From Hygrophila difformis (lineage: Eukaryota > Streptophyta > Magnoliopsida > Lamiales > Acanthaceae): 64,000 nt of DNA. The notes under the pieces were generated by a model that saw nothing but the letters and a program-made list of their open reading frames with translations, searched no databases and was not told the DNA's origin. The stretch is taken from contig JAOANR010000014.1 of assembly GCA_030278955.1 (NCBI GenBank), forward strand, positions 18,168,068 to 18,232,067, in the 5' to 3' direction. The position numbers were made by a program, and so were the translations under genes. Below are positions 42,981 through 54,668 of the stretch, piece by piece (within the stretch, counting starts at the first letter, position 1; each line of letters opens with the position of its first letter).

Positions 42981-45900
42981 ATGAAGTTTATATCTTGTAA
43001 TGTTAGGGGGTTGAATGGGGGAGTGAGGAAGAGGGCGTTAGCAAGGTTATGCAAGAAAGAGCGGCCAACATTATTGTGTTTACAGGAAACGAAAATGGGG
43101 AACATCTTAGATAGACTGGTATACAGGGTGTGGGGATCTAGGGGTTGTGAGTTTTGTTTTCAAACGTCAATAGGGAATTCAGGGGGATTACTTATGATAT
43201 GGGATTCGGACAGAGGGTCATTCAGGGTAGTAGAAAGCGACCACAATCTGGTTTGGATCAAGGGGAGTATACAGGGGTTGAGTGGGGTTGTGAATGTGAT
43301 TAATATTCATGCGCCGAATGATCGTAGGGAGAGGGCTGAATTCTGGGAATCGTTAGTACATAAATTCAGGACGGACAATGGAGAACTTTGGTGCCTATTG
43401 GGGGATTTCAATGCGGTCTGTAGTGTCGGAGAAAGGTATGGTGCTAGTGAGGACCCCGGGTCAATTAGAGAATTCTGCCATTTCATAGATCGTATGGGGT
43501 TGGTCGATCTTCCTATGGCAGACGGTCAGTTCACCTGGATTGGACGAGGTGGGAGGGCGGGCAGTAGACTAGACAGATTTTTACTCTCTCCGGGTTGGTT
43601 GAGTCTATTGGGGAGCGTGGCGCAGAGACGAGGCGATAGCATCTTATCAGACCATTATCCTGTTGTATTGGAGGATATGGAAAAATCATGGGGTCCGAAG
43701 CCTTTCAAGTTCTATAACTATTGGCTCCAGGAGAAGGGCTTAACCGAGATAGGGAGAGTTGGCTCGGGACGGGGGCAGGCAGTGGGGGGGGTGTATGCGG
43801 CAAGCTGAGGGCTGTTAAAGCAAGGATTAAGGGTTGGGAAGGATACGGGGATAAGGTGTTGGAAATGCGAATTCAAAGGCTGCTGGACGACATTGGGGAA
43901 TTAGAAGGGAGGCTCCAGGAAGTTGGGGCAGTTGATGAGGCCCGGGTGGCATGGGCCGAGAAGAAAAGAGAACTTAAAATGGTGTTGTTAGCCGAAGAGC
44001 GCAGGTGGCTTCAGAAATCGAGGATTAGCTGGATAAAGGAGGGTGACCTCAACACCAGGTTTTTTCATGCTATCACAACCATTAATAGACGTCGGAATTA
44101 TATTGGGGCCACCACGGTGGACGGAGCCATTATTGATGATCCCTCGGTAATAAAGAAGAAGGCGTGGGAATATTTCCAAGCTGCTTTCAAGTGTCAGGAG
44201 GAAGAATTTTTTCACCTAGAAAATATCGGGTGTAGCAGGCTTAATGAGGTTGACAGGGACTGGATTGAAAGAGGCTTTCTAGAAGAAGTGAAATCGGCAT
44301 TATGGAGTTGCGACGGCAACAAGGCACCTGGTCCAGACGGCTTTAATCTGGAGTTCTTCAAGAAATTTTGGGGGGAAATGAGAGGGGAAGTGATGGATTT
44401 ATTTTCCAGGTTCGAGACTGATGGGTATCTACCAAGGGAGGTAGGGGGTTCATTTATAGCACTAATTCCTAAAATTGAGACCCCGAAGGAATTTAGTGAC
44501 TATAGACCCATATCTTTGGTAGGAAGTATCTATAAACTAGTCACAAAAGTATTATCTAGGAGACTGCAGGAGGTTATTGACAAGGTTGTAGGCCCCTCAC
44601 AGATGGCATTCGTAAGGGGGAGGCAAATTTTGGATGGAGCCTTAGTTGCGGCAGAAATTATTCACTCAACAAAGGCGGCTGGACGTATGGGCTTTGTGAT
44701 AAAACTCGATTTTGCTAAGGCGTATGATAACATCTCGTGGACAGCCTTGTTTAAAGTGTTAGAGATCATGGGGTTTGGGACGAAGTGGATCAAATGGATC
44801 AAAGAATGTGTGACCAAGGCTACTGCAGCGGTGCTTATTAACGGCTCCCCAACAGAGTTTTTCAACCTACAAAAAGGATTGAGGCAAGGTGACCCATTAT
44901 CTCCCTACCTCTTCGTTCTTGTAGCCGACGTCTTAAACAGGATGATTAACCGAGCTGCTGAACTGGGAGTGTACAAGGGGCTGAGGGCAGGGGAAAACGG
45001 TCCGGTGATTACACATTTACAATATGCAGACGATACTTTACTCTTTTGCGAAGGCGAGTTGAGCCAAGTGGTGGCTATTAAGAGAATCCTCAGATGCATC
45101 ACACTGTCCACAGGCTTACGGATCAATTTCCACAAAAGTAATATTTTTGGCATAAATTGTTCAAAGGAGCAGGCGACAGAGGCCGCAAATCTGATGGGGT
45201 GCGAAGTAGGGAGTTGGCCAATGAAGTATTTGGGCATCTCTATTGGAGGACGAATAAATGGGACTGATATTTGGCGGCCTGTGTTAACTAAGATTGAGAA
45301 AAGGTTATCAGGGTGGAAAGGGAGAATGCTTTCTCAGGCCGGGAGATTATGTTTATTACGATCTATACTCAACTGTCTTCCGGTCTACTTCTTGTCGATC
45401 TTTAAAATTCCAAAGGCAATCGCAGACCAGTTGGAAAAGATTAAAAGGCGGTTTTTCTGGAACGAGTGGAATGGGGAAAGGAAACTTCACACGATATGTT
45501 GGGAAAAAGTGTGCGCTCACAAGCAGGATGGCGGGTTGCAAATCAGAAATGTACAAGACTTTAACTTAGCCCTACTATCAAAGTGGAAGTGGAGATTCGG
45601 TCGAGAGGAGTCCCTATGGAAAAAGGTGATCAATGCTAAATACTATGGGGGGATGGATCCACTAGTGCCGGAACCAATAAATGAGAAATCCATGTGGGGT
45701 TATATCTGTAGGGCGTGGAGAGATTTCAACGTGGTAACAGAACCACACAGGCTTAAAATACTTGTCGGGAATGGGAACCGAACCCGCTTTTGGACAGACG
45801 TGTGGGTAGACGGAGGGATTTGCTTGAGGGAGATGTTTCCACGAATTTATGCATTAGCGACTAATAAAGGTGGAACGGTAGCAGAGGCCGGATGTTGGAG

Positions 45901-47116
45901 AGGTTTTGAATGGAAATGGCAAATTCAACTTCGAAGGAGATTGTTCGATTGGGAGGTGGATATTTGGGAACAGTTTCTGTCAACTATTGGAGGCCAGCCG
46001 CTGAGTAGATACCTTGAGGATAAAACGTGTTGGACAGGGGAAGGTAATGGGATTTTTTCCACTCGATCATGCTGGAAATTTAACAATGGTGTAGGGAGTG
46101 GAGAAAACAGGCTACTGTGGAGACGGTTTTGGTTAATCAAATGTCCGATGAAAGCCAAAATGTTGACATGGAAGCTGATCCAAGGAGGCCTACCTGTTCG
46201 TGGCAATTTGGTGCAAAGGAATATATTACAGGAAGCTAATGCTAACTGTCCTATTTGTGACACTACGCTCGAATCTGAGGATCATCTCTTTTGCCATTGC
46301 GATCCAGTCAGTCATATATGGTATAAAGCTGTTGCTTGGTTTGGAATTACATGGGCTATACCTAGATCTAGTAAACAATTGATGTTGTGGTGGATGAGTT
46401 TCGACCCACTAAAAGGTAGGAGGAGGGCATGGTGTCTTACTGGATTGGCGGTGGTCTGGACAGTTTGGAAGTGGAGAAATGGAGTGGTATTCAAGGGTAA
46501 AACTTTTAACAGTAAGGAAATCATTGAAGATATAAAATGGCGCGTTGATTTATGGTGGAAGGTGGAGGAGCCGCACAATGGTGGGAATGTAGCCTGCTCG
46601 GATAACATTTTCCTAGATATTCTGGTCAGTTGGAACAATAAGAGATTCAAAGCCCCACGACGTGGGTTAGTGTGGGAAAAGCCACAACCGGGGTGGTGGA
46701 AGATTAACACAGATGGGTCGTCATTGGGGAATCCTGGATCGGCGGGCGTGGGAGGAATTATAAGGGATGACAAGGGGGAAGTGATCTTCATTTTATCGGA
46801 TCATATAGGCTTCACAGATTCGAGTGAGGCAGAACTTACTGCGGTATATAGAGTGTGCAGGGCCTTACTTCGGGATCAAGGGTTCCCTCTTCAAAGATTG
46901 CTTTTTGAATGCGATTCCTATAATGTGGTCTGCTGGATCAAAGAACCTCAGTCGGCTCCCTGGAGATTCCACAAACTGATGGGCAAAATAATGGAAATAA
47001 TGAAGTTTGCGGGAGAAGTGAGGATTCAACATATATTAAGAGAACGTAATGGTGAGGCGGATAAGTGGGCCAGACACGGTGCCTCAGGTGGTAGTAGGAT
47101 TGAAGAATGGAGATAA
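42981..47116 (+). pseudogene. LINE ORF2 (EN, RT, zf-RVT, RNase H) with one frameshift
   Basis: The ATG at 42981 opens an AP-endonuclease (MKFISCNVRGLNG, CLQETKMGN, GDFNAV, SDHYPVV). This frame stops at 43808. The homologous frame, open through the same stretch, continues to 47116 with RT (GNKAPGPDGFNLEF, DFAKAYDNISW, LQYADDTLLF at about 45016-45045), zf-RVT (RRFWLIKCPMKAKMLTWKLI ... CPIC ... DHLFCHCD) and RNase H (KINTDGSSLGNPGSAGVGG, SEAELTAVYRV, RERNGEADKWAR). The two frames meet at a run of eight G (43784-43791); alignment with the LINE at 27 kb suggests one G is missing. This may be a real lesion or a homopolymer sequencing error. Everything else is intact. Confidence 0.92.
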
Positions 47117-49136
47117 CTATGAGGCCGAGCTGGCGGTGGAGGTTGGTGGTGAAAAGGTTGGTGGTTTACAAGCTGGTGCCCCTATGAATGGACTGCCACC
47201 GTAGTTACGATAGATGGAGGGAATTTGGTCGGCCGTATTGAGTAAGGTAACTGCAATGCATGATTCCGGAAGGGTTTGGCGCTGAGTGCAGCGCCCTATT
47301 AAGTGTTGAGGGTTTGATATCACTCTTACAAGAAAGTCACAACCAGGAGTAGGAGTAAACTTGGAGAATGAAAAGAGGATGGTTGTTTTTTCACCAAAAT
47401 ATATATATATCTACGTACATTCTTTTGCAGGTATTACAGGAGAGGGAGCGGGGTATGAAAAGTGGAAGGATGTTTTTTTTTACCATTCTGCTGGAGTACC
47501 ATTAAGGCTATACTGAGATAATTGCTGCCGGGAAATTTTGCTGTGTGGATGAATCGCTGACTGATGCAAAACAGATGTCTTTCACTACTGCAACTAGATC
47601 CAACTTAGATCATAAAGCTACTGAGGATGGTGCTGAATATACATACTTCTAATGGAGCTGTTGTTTTGGATGTGAGGCTACTGCTACTTGAAGTGTGTTG
47701 ATATCTCAAGATTGATGCTGCTCTACTAGGATGCGACTGACGTAGTCTCTTACTGAGGATGCTGCTACTGCTAACAAAAAGTTTGAAGAATCCTGCCCAC
47801 TCCCAGTGAGATTTGTTTTGTCAGGTACATTTGATGAGTGCAAATGTGGGGTGAGTTGTGACGTTTCTGATATGGCCTGAATATCCACGTCGAGCTTGCT
47901 CATGCTCACTCCAGTGTATCGAGTCTGATAGGGCACTAGGATTTCTGTCGATATCTATCCCACAATCCACCAATTACCACTTTGCTTATATCTGAAATTT
48001 TTTCCCTTTCAGTCTTCCTTAGCCCCTGTATATATCTGAAAATGCCTCTCTTCTCATTCTTCATCGAGTGATACATGTAGTGCATCTTAAAGTAATATCC
48101 ATGCTGAGTTTATGGCTGATGGGAATCTTATGCAATAGTGAGAAGGTGTGCTCTTGTTTTCTGGTAGTTGAGAAACCCCTCGAAAAGAGAATGATAAGAA
48201 GAAAAAATTAAAAAGAGAAGAAAAGAGGATGATAAAAGAAATTTATGAAAAAAAAAGAAGAAAAAAAAAGAAGGAAAATATATATCTATAGATAGATTCT
48301 GCGATATACTTTGCAGAAAGGAGTGTTGGTTTCTCTATTTTTGAGGGGGGTTTATCTCAATTAGAAAAGCTTATGCAAAGAAAGTCTAGAGTGTTGCTAG
48401 AGCCCTTGGATCTCATGTGCTACCTTTTGTTGATAAATTGAATCCCTTTTTGATAGCTTACTAGTCTAATACTCGTCGGGATATTTGGTAGATGATTTCC
48501 CTTTTGGCCACTCTCTCCTCCTTAGCCGTACACCACCTGTTTTTCCTCATGCTTGTCCCCGTTTTTCCCTTTCCGTGGTCTCTTCGATTCGATACATCTG
48601 GTTTTGAGTATGATTGCAGGGGAGATGTGAGTATACGCAAGTGTTTTGGAAATGTCATTCTCATTCGGCACCTGAAAGTCCATGTAGTATTTTGGGGAGT
48701 TTGAAGTACTTGAGCAGGTTTTGGGGGAAGTGGAGGAAGCTGGATCAGTCTTGGGGATGTGGTTTACTGTGATGCTGAAAATTCTTTTGTGATGCTTATC
48801 TTGTTGGGGCTGTGTCTATGAGATGTCCAAAGATGCTGTTTTTGTTGTCGAAATGGTCCTAAGGCGGATGCGCTGCTACTTCACGTGATGCTATGAAATA
48901 CATTTCTTCATGCTGCTTCTGGATTATATGGAGGATACTTTCGTGACTATTGTTGTTGGTTATTGAGTGGAGCCGTGCATATTCTAACTTGAAGGTATTG
49001 AATATGGATGATTGTTAGAGTGAAATTTTGTTGGCTTGCTACTGTTGCTGCTCTGAATTTTAAGCCCAGTTTATATTTGTCCCTGATGTACTAAAACTTT
49101 TGGTTTGGTTATGAATGAAATAGATCATTTTCCCTC
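47117..49136 (+). other. LINE 3' untranslated region
   Basis: This 2-kb non-coding stretch lies between the ORF2 stop and poly(A). It has no conserved ORF. A purine-rich block (48180-48285, GAAGAAAAAAAAAG-like) resembles the tract in the 3' UTR of the LINE at 14.3-19.3 kb. It ends ...ATTTTCCCTC before the A-run. Confidence 0.7.
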
Positions 49137-49333
49137 AAAAAAAAAAAAAAAAACTATCACATCACACATATATTAATCAATTAAAAATTCAAACCCACTA
49201 CAATCACATCACATAAATTTCTAATTTACCCCCCACTTTAACACTAATCTACCCTTACTTAAATACTAACTATCACCGCATAGAACACCGTGCCCAAAAG
49301 TTTTGAGACACTTCAAACGGGACGGAGGGAGTA

Positions 49334-50549
49334 ATAAGCAATTACCCACGATACAAATGCCGCGGTAATTATGTAGTAAATGAGAAATACTAGGTGGAAT
49401 GCATTCCCTAAAATAATTACCAATACATTTGCAATTTCGTCAATAATAATGCCGTAAATTGCCGGAGCAAAGTCTATATTTACTGTTTGTTATAACATCA
49501 ATTACCCACCAATTTTTGGGGCATGTTGTAAGAGTTTATCCCATGGTAATTATAAGTTTTATTTTCTGTTTTTTTTTTTTTCCTCACAACTTATACAAAC
49601 CAGGAGAAAAAATAACGGGAGTCTCATCGGTAAGTAAGTTCAATCCGTATTGAAATATTCATATTCAAATAATTAATTAGTACGTCCTCTGTTTTATATT
49701 ATTTGCTATGGATCCACATTTCATGCAGTACAAGTACAAATTTTAAAAGTTTGATATTTAAAAACTACACGACGAGACGAATCTAATAAGATCTCACTTG
49801 ACTATATTTTAACATGTATAACTATGGTAAAATTTTAAGTGAAAGTGTGTGGATGAATAGTAGCAACTTATCCAATATTTCAAATATTCAAAAATGAAAT
49901 ATAACAAATATTCAAGAACAGAGGAAGTATTATGTTGTACAAATCTTCTGTCGAGGTACTCCCATATGAGGAGCTACAGTCTCGACACGTGGAGCACCTG
50001 CTCGCGACCCGGTCATGAGGCCATCCGCCATCATGAAATAAAAAAGATGATATCTCTTCGCATAGGGTCCCCTTTCAGGTATCCAGACATTCATCAACTT
50101 TTAAATTTTAACTCGTAATGAATCTATATGTTTCTGTTAACAGTAGAAATCTTGGTTAACAGTTTCATATCTAAATTTTAAATTATTTATTTAATGAATT
50201 AGTTTTTACATATTTTGATGCGGAACGTGGAAATAGAAATTTAAAATGGCGTCTCTATATTAGCCTCCTCGACCCTCGTTGTTTCTAATACTTCCTCTCT
50301 TTTTATAAATGTGGAATATTCCACCCGCACAAGTAATCCAATTTAGATTTTTAAGAATCCGATTCACTATAAGTAAAAATTATAAGAATTTGATATTATA
50401 AAATTACAAGATGAGATGATTTTAACAAATTTTCACTTGATTGTGTTTTTCCTTATATAACTATTATATAAACGTGAATCAAAGTTGAGTAATGAATAGT
50501 GTCAAAATACCAAATATTTCACATTCTTGGAAACGGATGTAGCATATTG
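49334..50549. other. Intergenic stretch without a gene
   Basis: I see no supported gene. Two diverged blocks resemble each other: about 49690-49930 and 50290-50530 share TAAAAATTATAAGAATTTGATAT-like and ATATTTCA...GAACAGAGG-like phrases, suggesting an old duplication of a small element. Confidence 0.4.
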
Positions 50550-50557
50550 ATGGAGGC

Positions 50558-51253
50558 CAGTGGCGGACGTAAGGGGGGGCTCGGGGTGGCGCCCGCCCCC
50601 TAGCTCAAAATTTATCTATAGTATTTTATATAATTGTGTGAATTTTATCTATAATAGAAGAAGTTTTTATGTAATTTTGTTCCCGAACTCAAATTTTGTC
50701 AATTAATTTTTATATAGTTGTGTGAATTTTAATTATGGTAGACACATGTTATCTAATTTACGCTATGAGAAAGAAGAATATAGAAAGAAGAGGGTACTAG
50801 GTTTCTTTGCTTGTAGGTTTTTTTTTTTTTTTTTTTAACATAGCCTTATATATTGTTTCATTCTTAATTTGGGGATAACATTTAAAATATAATTAAGGCA
50901 CATCCTTGTTGTAATTAGTTACCATTCATAATAAATTTGTTTGTCTACTAGTATCTAGTGTTATGTTAATACTTTGATATTGTCGATTATAATTGAATAT
51001 TTTAGCATGTTTAATATAAAATAAAAAGATAATGCTCACGTAGGCTCTATAAATTTGAATTTTAGTGATGTTAACAATATTAGTAATAAAAAAATAGCCG
51101 GGGTAAAGTTAGATGAAGAGAGAGACGTTATTGGTGATTAGGAAAAACAAAAATCAACTGTGGTTTTTCTATAGAAATTAGAAATAAAGCAATACGAAGA
51201 TATTTGGTAAATGAGTTTCGCCCCCCAACTCTAGTAGTCTGCGTCCGCCACTG
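50558..51253. mobile_element. Non-autonomous hAT-type element (696 bp)
   Basis: A 12-bp perfect terminal inverted repeat, CAGTGGCGGACG, is present at both ends. The 8-bp flanks ATGGAGGC (50550-50557) and ATGGAGGT (51254-51261) differ at one base. An 8-bp duplication with a CAGTGGCGG-type end is common in plant hAT elements. No transposase is encoded. Confidence 0.85.
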
Positions 51254-51363
51254 ATGGAGGTTATATAAGTTAAGGAAAATGATAGTGTAACTCAGTGGCT
51301 CGCGAACCCAGCCGATACACAGGGCCAGTGCTTAGGGGAATAAACATCCAAATTATCCTATAA

Positions 51364-51903
51364 GAGCCCGTTTGGATGGATTTCTAGAAGTGCTTTTGGT
51401 TTTCGCTTTTGCCAAAATCATTTTTGATAGAAAAAATTTGTGTTTGGATAGGCTTTTTAGAAAAAATAAAAGCATCTCGAAAAGTTGTAAAAGTACTTTT
51501 GGAGAGAAGCAGCCTAGGAATGCTTCTTCGAAAATCATAAGTCAAAAGAACCTAGTAATGTGTGCAAAGTCTTAAATGTCCCCACAATTTTATTTTTATT
51601 TTTTTTTTTTGTAAACAGTCACGCTAGGAAAGTGGTGGGAGCCCATACCACACAATTGCAAAGGGGAATAAAATTTATTTAAATGACACTATAAAATACT
51701 TAGACACTATAGAATAGCATGTACTTTTTGATAATTATAACATTCCAAAAGTACTTTTCATCTTTACACATCCAAACACTTTTTGTTTTAAAAAAAAACT
51801 GCTTTTCAAAATTCAATCCAAAGTTACATGCTTCTACTTTTGGCTTCCACTTCTGGTTTTGCGTTTGGTTGTTGTCTTTTTCAAAAGTTCATCCAAATAG
51901 CCC
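51364..51903. mobile_element. Tourist-like MITE (540 bp)
   Basis: The ends GAGCCCGTTTGGATGGATTT and (reverse complement) GGGCTATTTGGATGAACTTT form imperfect inverted repeats flanked by TAA (51361-51363 and 51904-51906). Inside, 51600-51668 looks like a short minus-strand retroinsertion tail (poly(T) followed by GTAAACAGTCACGCTAGG), but its duplication is unclear. Confidence 0.7.
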
Positions 51904-52196
51904 TAAGTTTCATCATTATCCCAATTGGTCAATAATTTTTGAATTGTTTAAAATAATTCCATAGCCTTTTCAATTTAGCCCGAATAGTCCTAAGTATATT
52001 TAGCCTGAATAGTCCTAAGTATATTTAGTTAATAATTTTTGACAAATAGAGGTAATTAAGAGTAAAACCGCTGACACGGCGATGACGTAGATCTACAGCA
52101 AGTCGGTTGGGCAGTTTGGGTTTGGATTTAGGGTGGGATCGTCTATTAATCCGCAATTGAAACCCTATCCCCCCCGCGGCTGCTAAAAATCCATGA

Positions 52197-52475
52197 CAGA
52201 TCCCACCTCTCCATTGCCAAAAATCCCAATTTCTGCCCATCAATAATGGAATCCCACCGTGCAGGTTCCTACTCAAGCAATGGATCAAGGAAGAACAGCT
52301 CATCCTGAACCGAATCTCCCTCAAGGAGACCCAGATCAACTCTACTCATAAGGAAATCACCCAACTCTACTGCTTCTCCTTCCTCTTCCAAGCCACCGCT
52401 CTCCTCCTCCTCTTTAGCGCCACCGGGAAAGCCGGCGTCGGACACCTATTCTGCCGGAAATCGTGTATTTTCTAG
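52197..52475 (+). other. Possible exon of an unidentified membrane protein
   Basis: The plus frame is open from 52197 to the stop at 52473-52475 without an ATG. After a possible acceptor (CCGTGCAG at 52257-52264) it reads FLLKQWIKEEQLILNRISLK, then ETQINSTHKEITQLYCFSFL and FQATALLLLFSATG. That is a charged, coiled-coil-like segment followed by a hydrophobic helix. GC content and codon choice look more gene-like than the surroundings. I cannot name the family. It may be a gene fragment, or the last exon of a gene whose other exons are missing. Confidence 0.35.
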
Positions 52476-52534
52476 CTAGGGTTCATATGTGCGATTCAGT
52501 ACTGATGTAGAATCACATTTGGAAAAGATGCTGG

Positions 52535-52535
<1 letters not shown>

Positions 52536-52569
<34 letters not shown>
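52536..52569 (+). repeat. (GA)n microsatellite
   Basis: An uninterrupted AG dinucleotide run of about 16-17 units lies just downstream of the exon-like stretch at 52197-52475. GA repeats are common in plant 5' regions, but no start is seen here. Confidence 0.95.
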
Positions 52570-52571
<2 letters not shown>

Positions 52572-52679
52572 GATTCGTCCCTGCTCGAGTGCTCGCTAAG
52601 TGTGTGGAGGTCCTGGAGAGTTGACGAGGCAAGGCCTTGAGTACCGTGGTTTTTTTTTTTGTCCTAGCTGTACAAGAGG

Positions 52680-53600
52680 AAAATTTATTTATTTAATTAT
52701 TTTGTCAACCCACCATGGCAACCCGGTTTGCCAAGTTGTACATCCATATCACCCGCCATATCAGCGGTTCTATCCTTAATTACATATATTTAGGAAAAAT
52801 TGCTAATTAAATGTAATTAGTACGATTTCGGCTAAATTAGAAAAGTTACAGGACTATTTTAAACAGCTCAAAAGATTATGGACCAAATTGACTAATAGTA
52901 TAACTTACGGGACTATTTGAATATTTATTTTGAATTTTTAGGCTCATGCCAAATGCATTTTTATATGGAATTGACCAATAGAGTCTGCACGCACATACAG
53001 AATAATGTCTACTAGCTTTATGAAAAGTGATGCAAGCTCCATGAACAATGATGGTACTTTAAGAAAATGATATTGTATAATATTAATCATTTTTTTTAAT
53101 CGCAAACATCATTTCACATATACATCATTATTGGTTACTTTAGCATCATTTTTTGTTGCTCTTTCATCATGACAGTAAGTGTTGTTGGCGGCAGCAAAAC
53201 CACTCCTGAAATACACAATATAACGAATTATTGCAAGGGTTAGTGATAATAACATTGAAATGGTAAATAAATAAATATTACCTTAAATGAACTTTCTATA
53301 TTAAAACTAATTTCAATTCCTCCGGCAACATCTCGGTAGGCAATTCTTGCTGATAATTTGTGAAATGTTCTGTCATGGTAGTGGAGGAATTGATTTTAAA
53401 GGTGCATATCATAATTGTTGAAAGTATGATTGGTAATATTATAAGACTAAGTATATGGTGTATAAATTTATGTGTAAACATAGTATGCAGTGGTGAGTAT
53501 TTAAGAGATAAGAGAGTCAAGAGCAAAAAGGAATCCAAGGCCTTTTATTAAATCCATAACTTCAATTCACAAGTGATTACAAAGGCACTTATAAATTGCC
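52680..53600. other. Intergenic stretch without a supported gene
   Basis: A minus-strand frame at 53296-53538 has a hydrophobic N-terminal stretch (FIHHILSLIILPIILSTIMI), but no conserved features beyond it. Nothing else stands out. Confidence 0.4.
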
Positions 53601-53607
53601 TTAATAG

Positions 53608-54250
53608 TGAATTTCGGGAGAGATTAGTCATCCCTTTAAGTCACAGCATAGTGTCAAATTAGTGACCCTAGCCTCTTTAATATTGTTCCACTTGTCTCAT
53701 GAATAAACATCCACATGAGATGCATCTATATTCGTGGCCAAAAAAAAGTACTGATGGAGACACTGTTTTTATTAATTAAATTTAAATTAAATTATGACAA
53801 TTATAGGATGTTAGAAAAATTCACTAATCGACTTGAGTAACCGAGTGAACACAGATCCGGTCTTACTAAAAATGATTGCGCAACTATGACAATCGTACAC
53901 TTTCGGAGCACAATTTCTCACACGAGTAATAAAAATGTAACAAACTTAAGATATCCCTAATTAAGCCATTTCCATAAATCTTAGTTCCTTCATATAATAA
54001 ATTAAACTTGCTATTTAGAAAATACTTGTGTTTGAAATCTGTCAAGTTTCAATTGGTCATTCCTTTAAGTCACAGTATAATGGTACATTAGTGACACTAG
54101 TTACTTTAATATTATTCCACTTGTCCCGTAGATAAACATCCACATGATATGTATATCTATCTTCGTGGAAAAAAAAAAGAAAAAAGAAAAAAAAAATGAA
54201 AGAAACAAAGAGTAAAAGAGAGAAAAGTACAGATGGAGACACTGATCCCA
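53608..54250 (+). repeat. Diverged tandem duplication (about 437-bp period)
   Basis: The block 53608-53775 recurs at 54044-54250. Both contain CCTTTAAGTCACAG, TTTAATATT.TTCCACTTGTC, AAACATCCACATGA and GATGGAGACACTG. The second copy carries an expanded A/G-rich run (54172-54233). Confidence 0.75.
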
Positions 54251-54297
54251 TCCTAAAGAATGATTTGTGAGGCCATTCATATATATATATATATTTT

Positions 54298-54453
54298 GCT
54301 AAACAGCCTATATCGGCTATAAAATGGGTGGTAGAAGCCTATGAACACAAATTACAAGGACAAAGGAGAGGGATAGGAGGTCGGATGGAGAATGAACTCC
54401 CAACTTATAGATTGGGAGTCGGAAACTTGACCACTAGGCCAAGTCCTCATAAT
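54298..54453 (-). mobile_element. tRNA-derived SINE, second family
   Basis: On the minus strand the unit begins ATGAGGACTTGGCCTAGTGG with a good box A (TGGCCTAGTGG). A degraded box B (GGGAGTTCATTCTCC) follows about 35 bp later. The body ends GATATAGGCTGTTTAGC and an AT repeat tail (54278-54297). No clear target duplication remains, so it is older than the SINE at 23900. It lies about 130 bp upstream of the DEFL TATA box. Confidence 0.6.
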
Positions 54454-54579
54454 TAAAATCATTTGGTATAATTATTATTCAATTTTTTCCAAATTCCAAC
54501 TTATTCTCCCTTTCGGAGTTTTCCACTTTGGATAGCAGACACAACAATACAACATCCAGCCATGAGCTAACTCTCTTGC

Positions 54580-54586
54580 TATAAAT
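54580..54586 (+). promoter_or_regulatory. TATA box of the defensin-like gene
   Basis: TATAAAT lies 83 bp upstream of the ATG at 54669. The expected start would give a 5' UTR of about 50-55 bases, rich in CA (ACCCAACACATACACACTAG), typical of plant leaders. Confidence 0.6.
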
Positions 54587-54668
54587 CCCTCATAGTGTTA
54601 AGTGTTATTCAACCCAACACATACACACTAGAAAACTTAGTCGTATCGTGCATAAAAAATCTAGGAAC

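Larger units (their letters stand above)
40739..49152 (+). mobile_element. 8.4-kb LINE with perfect 15-bp target duplication
   Basis: AACTATCACATCACA flanks the element at 40724-40738 and 49153-49167. Inside are ORF1 (RRM plus DUF4283-like), ORF2 (EN, RT, zf-RVT, RNase H) with one frameshift, a 2-kb 3' UTR and a poly(A) tail at about 49137-49152. Only 7 bp precede the ORF1 ATG, so either the 5' UTR was lost by slight truncation or this family has a very short leader. RRM-bearing ORF1 is known from the BNR-type LINEs of beet and relatives. The perfect duplication and open ORF1 point to recent insertion. Confidence 0.95.
40569..49331. mobile_element. Stowaway MITE split by a LINE
   Basis: The left part 40569-40738 (starts CTCCCTCCGTCCCATTACG) and right part 49153-49331 (ends GACGGAGGGAG) together form one ~335-bp MITE flanked by TA. 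The LINE at 40739-49152 sits between them. The left part has a small internal duplication around AATAAATTTATTAATATTTT. Confidence 0.92.

Noticed and set aside
53296..53538. Small minus-strand frame with a hydrophobic N-terminus, possible secreted peptide
   Set aside because: No cysteine pattern, conserved motif or promoter; the longest reading lacks an ATG at its start and the region is low-complexity.
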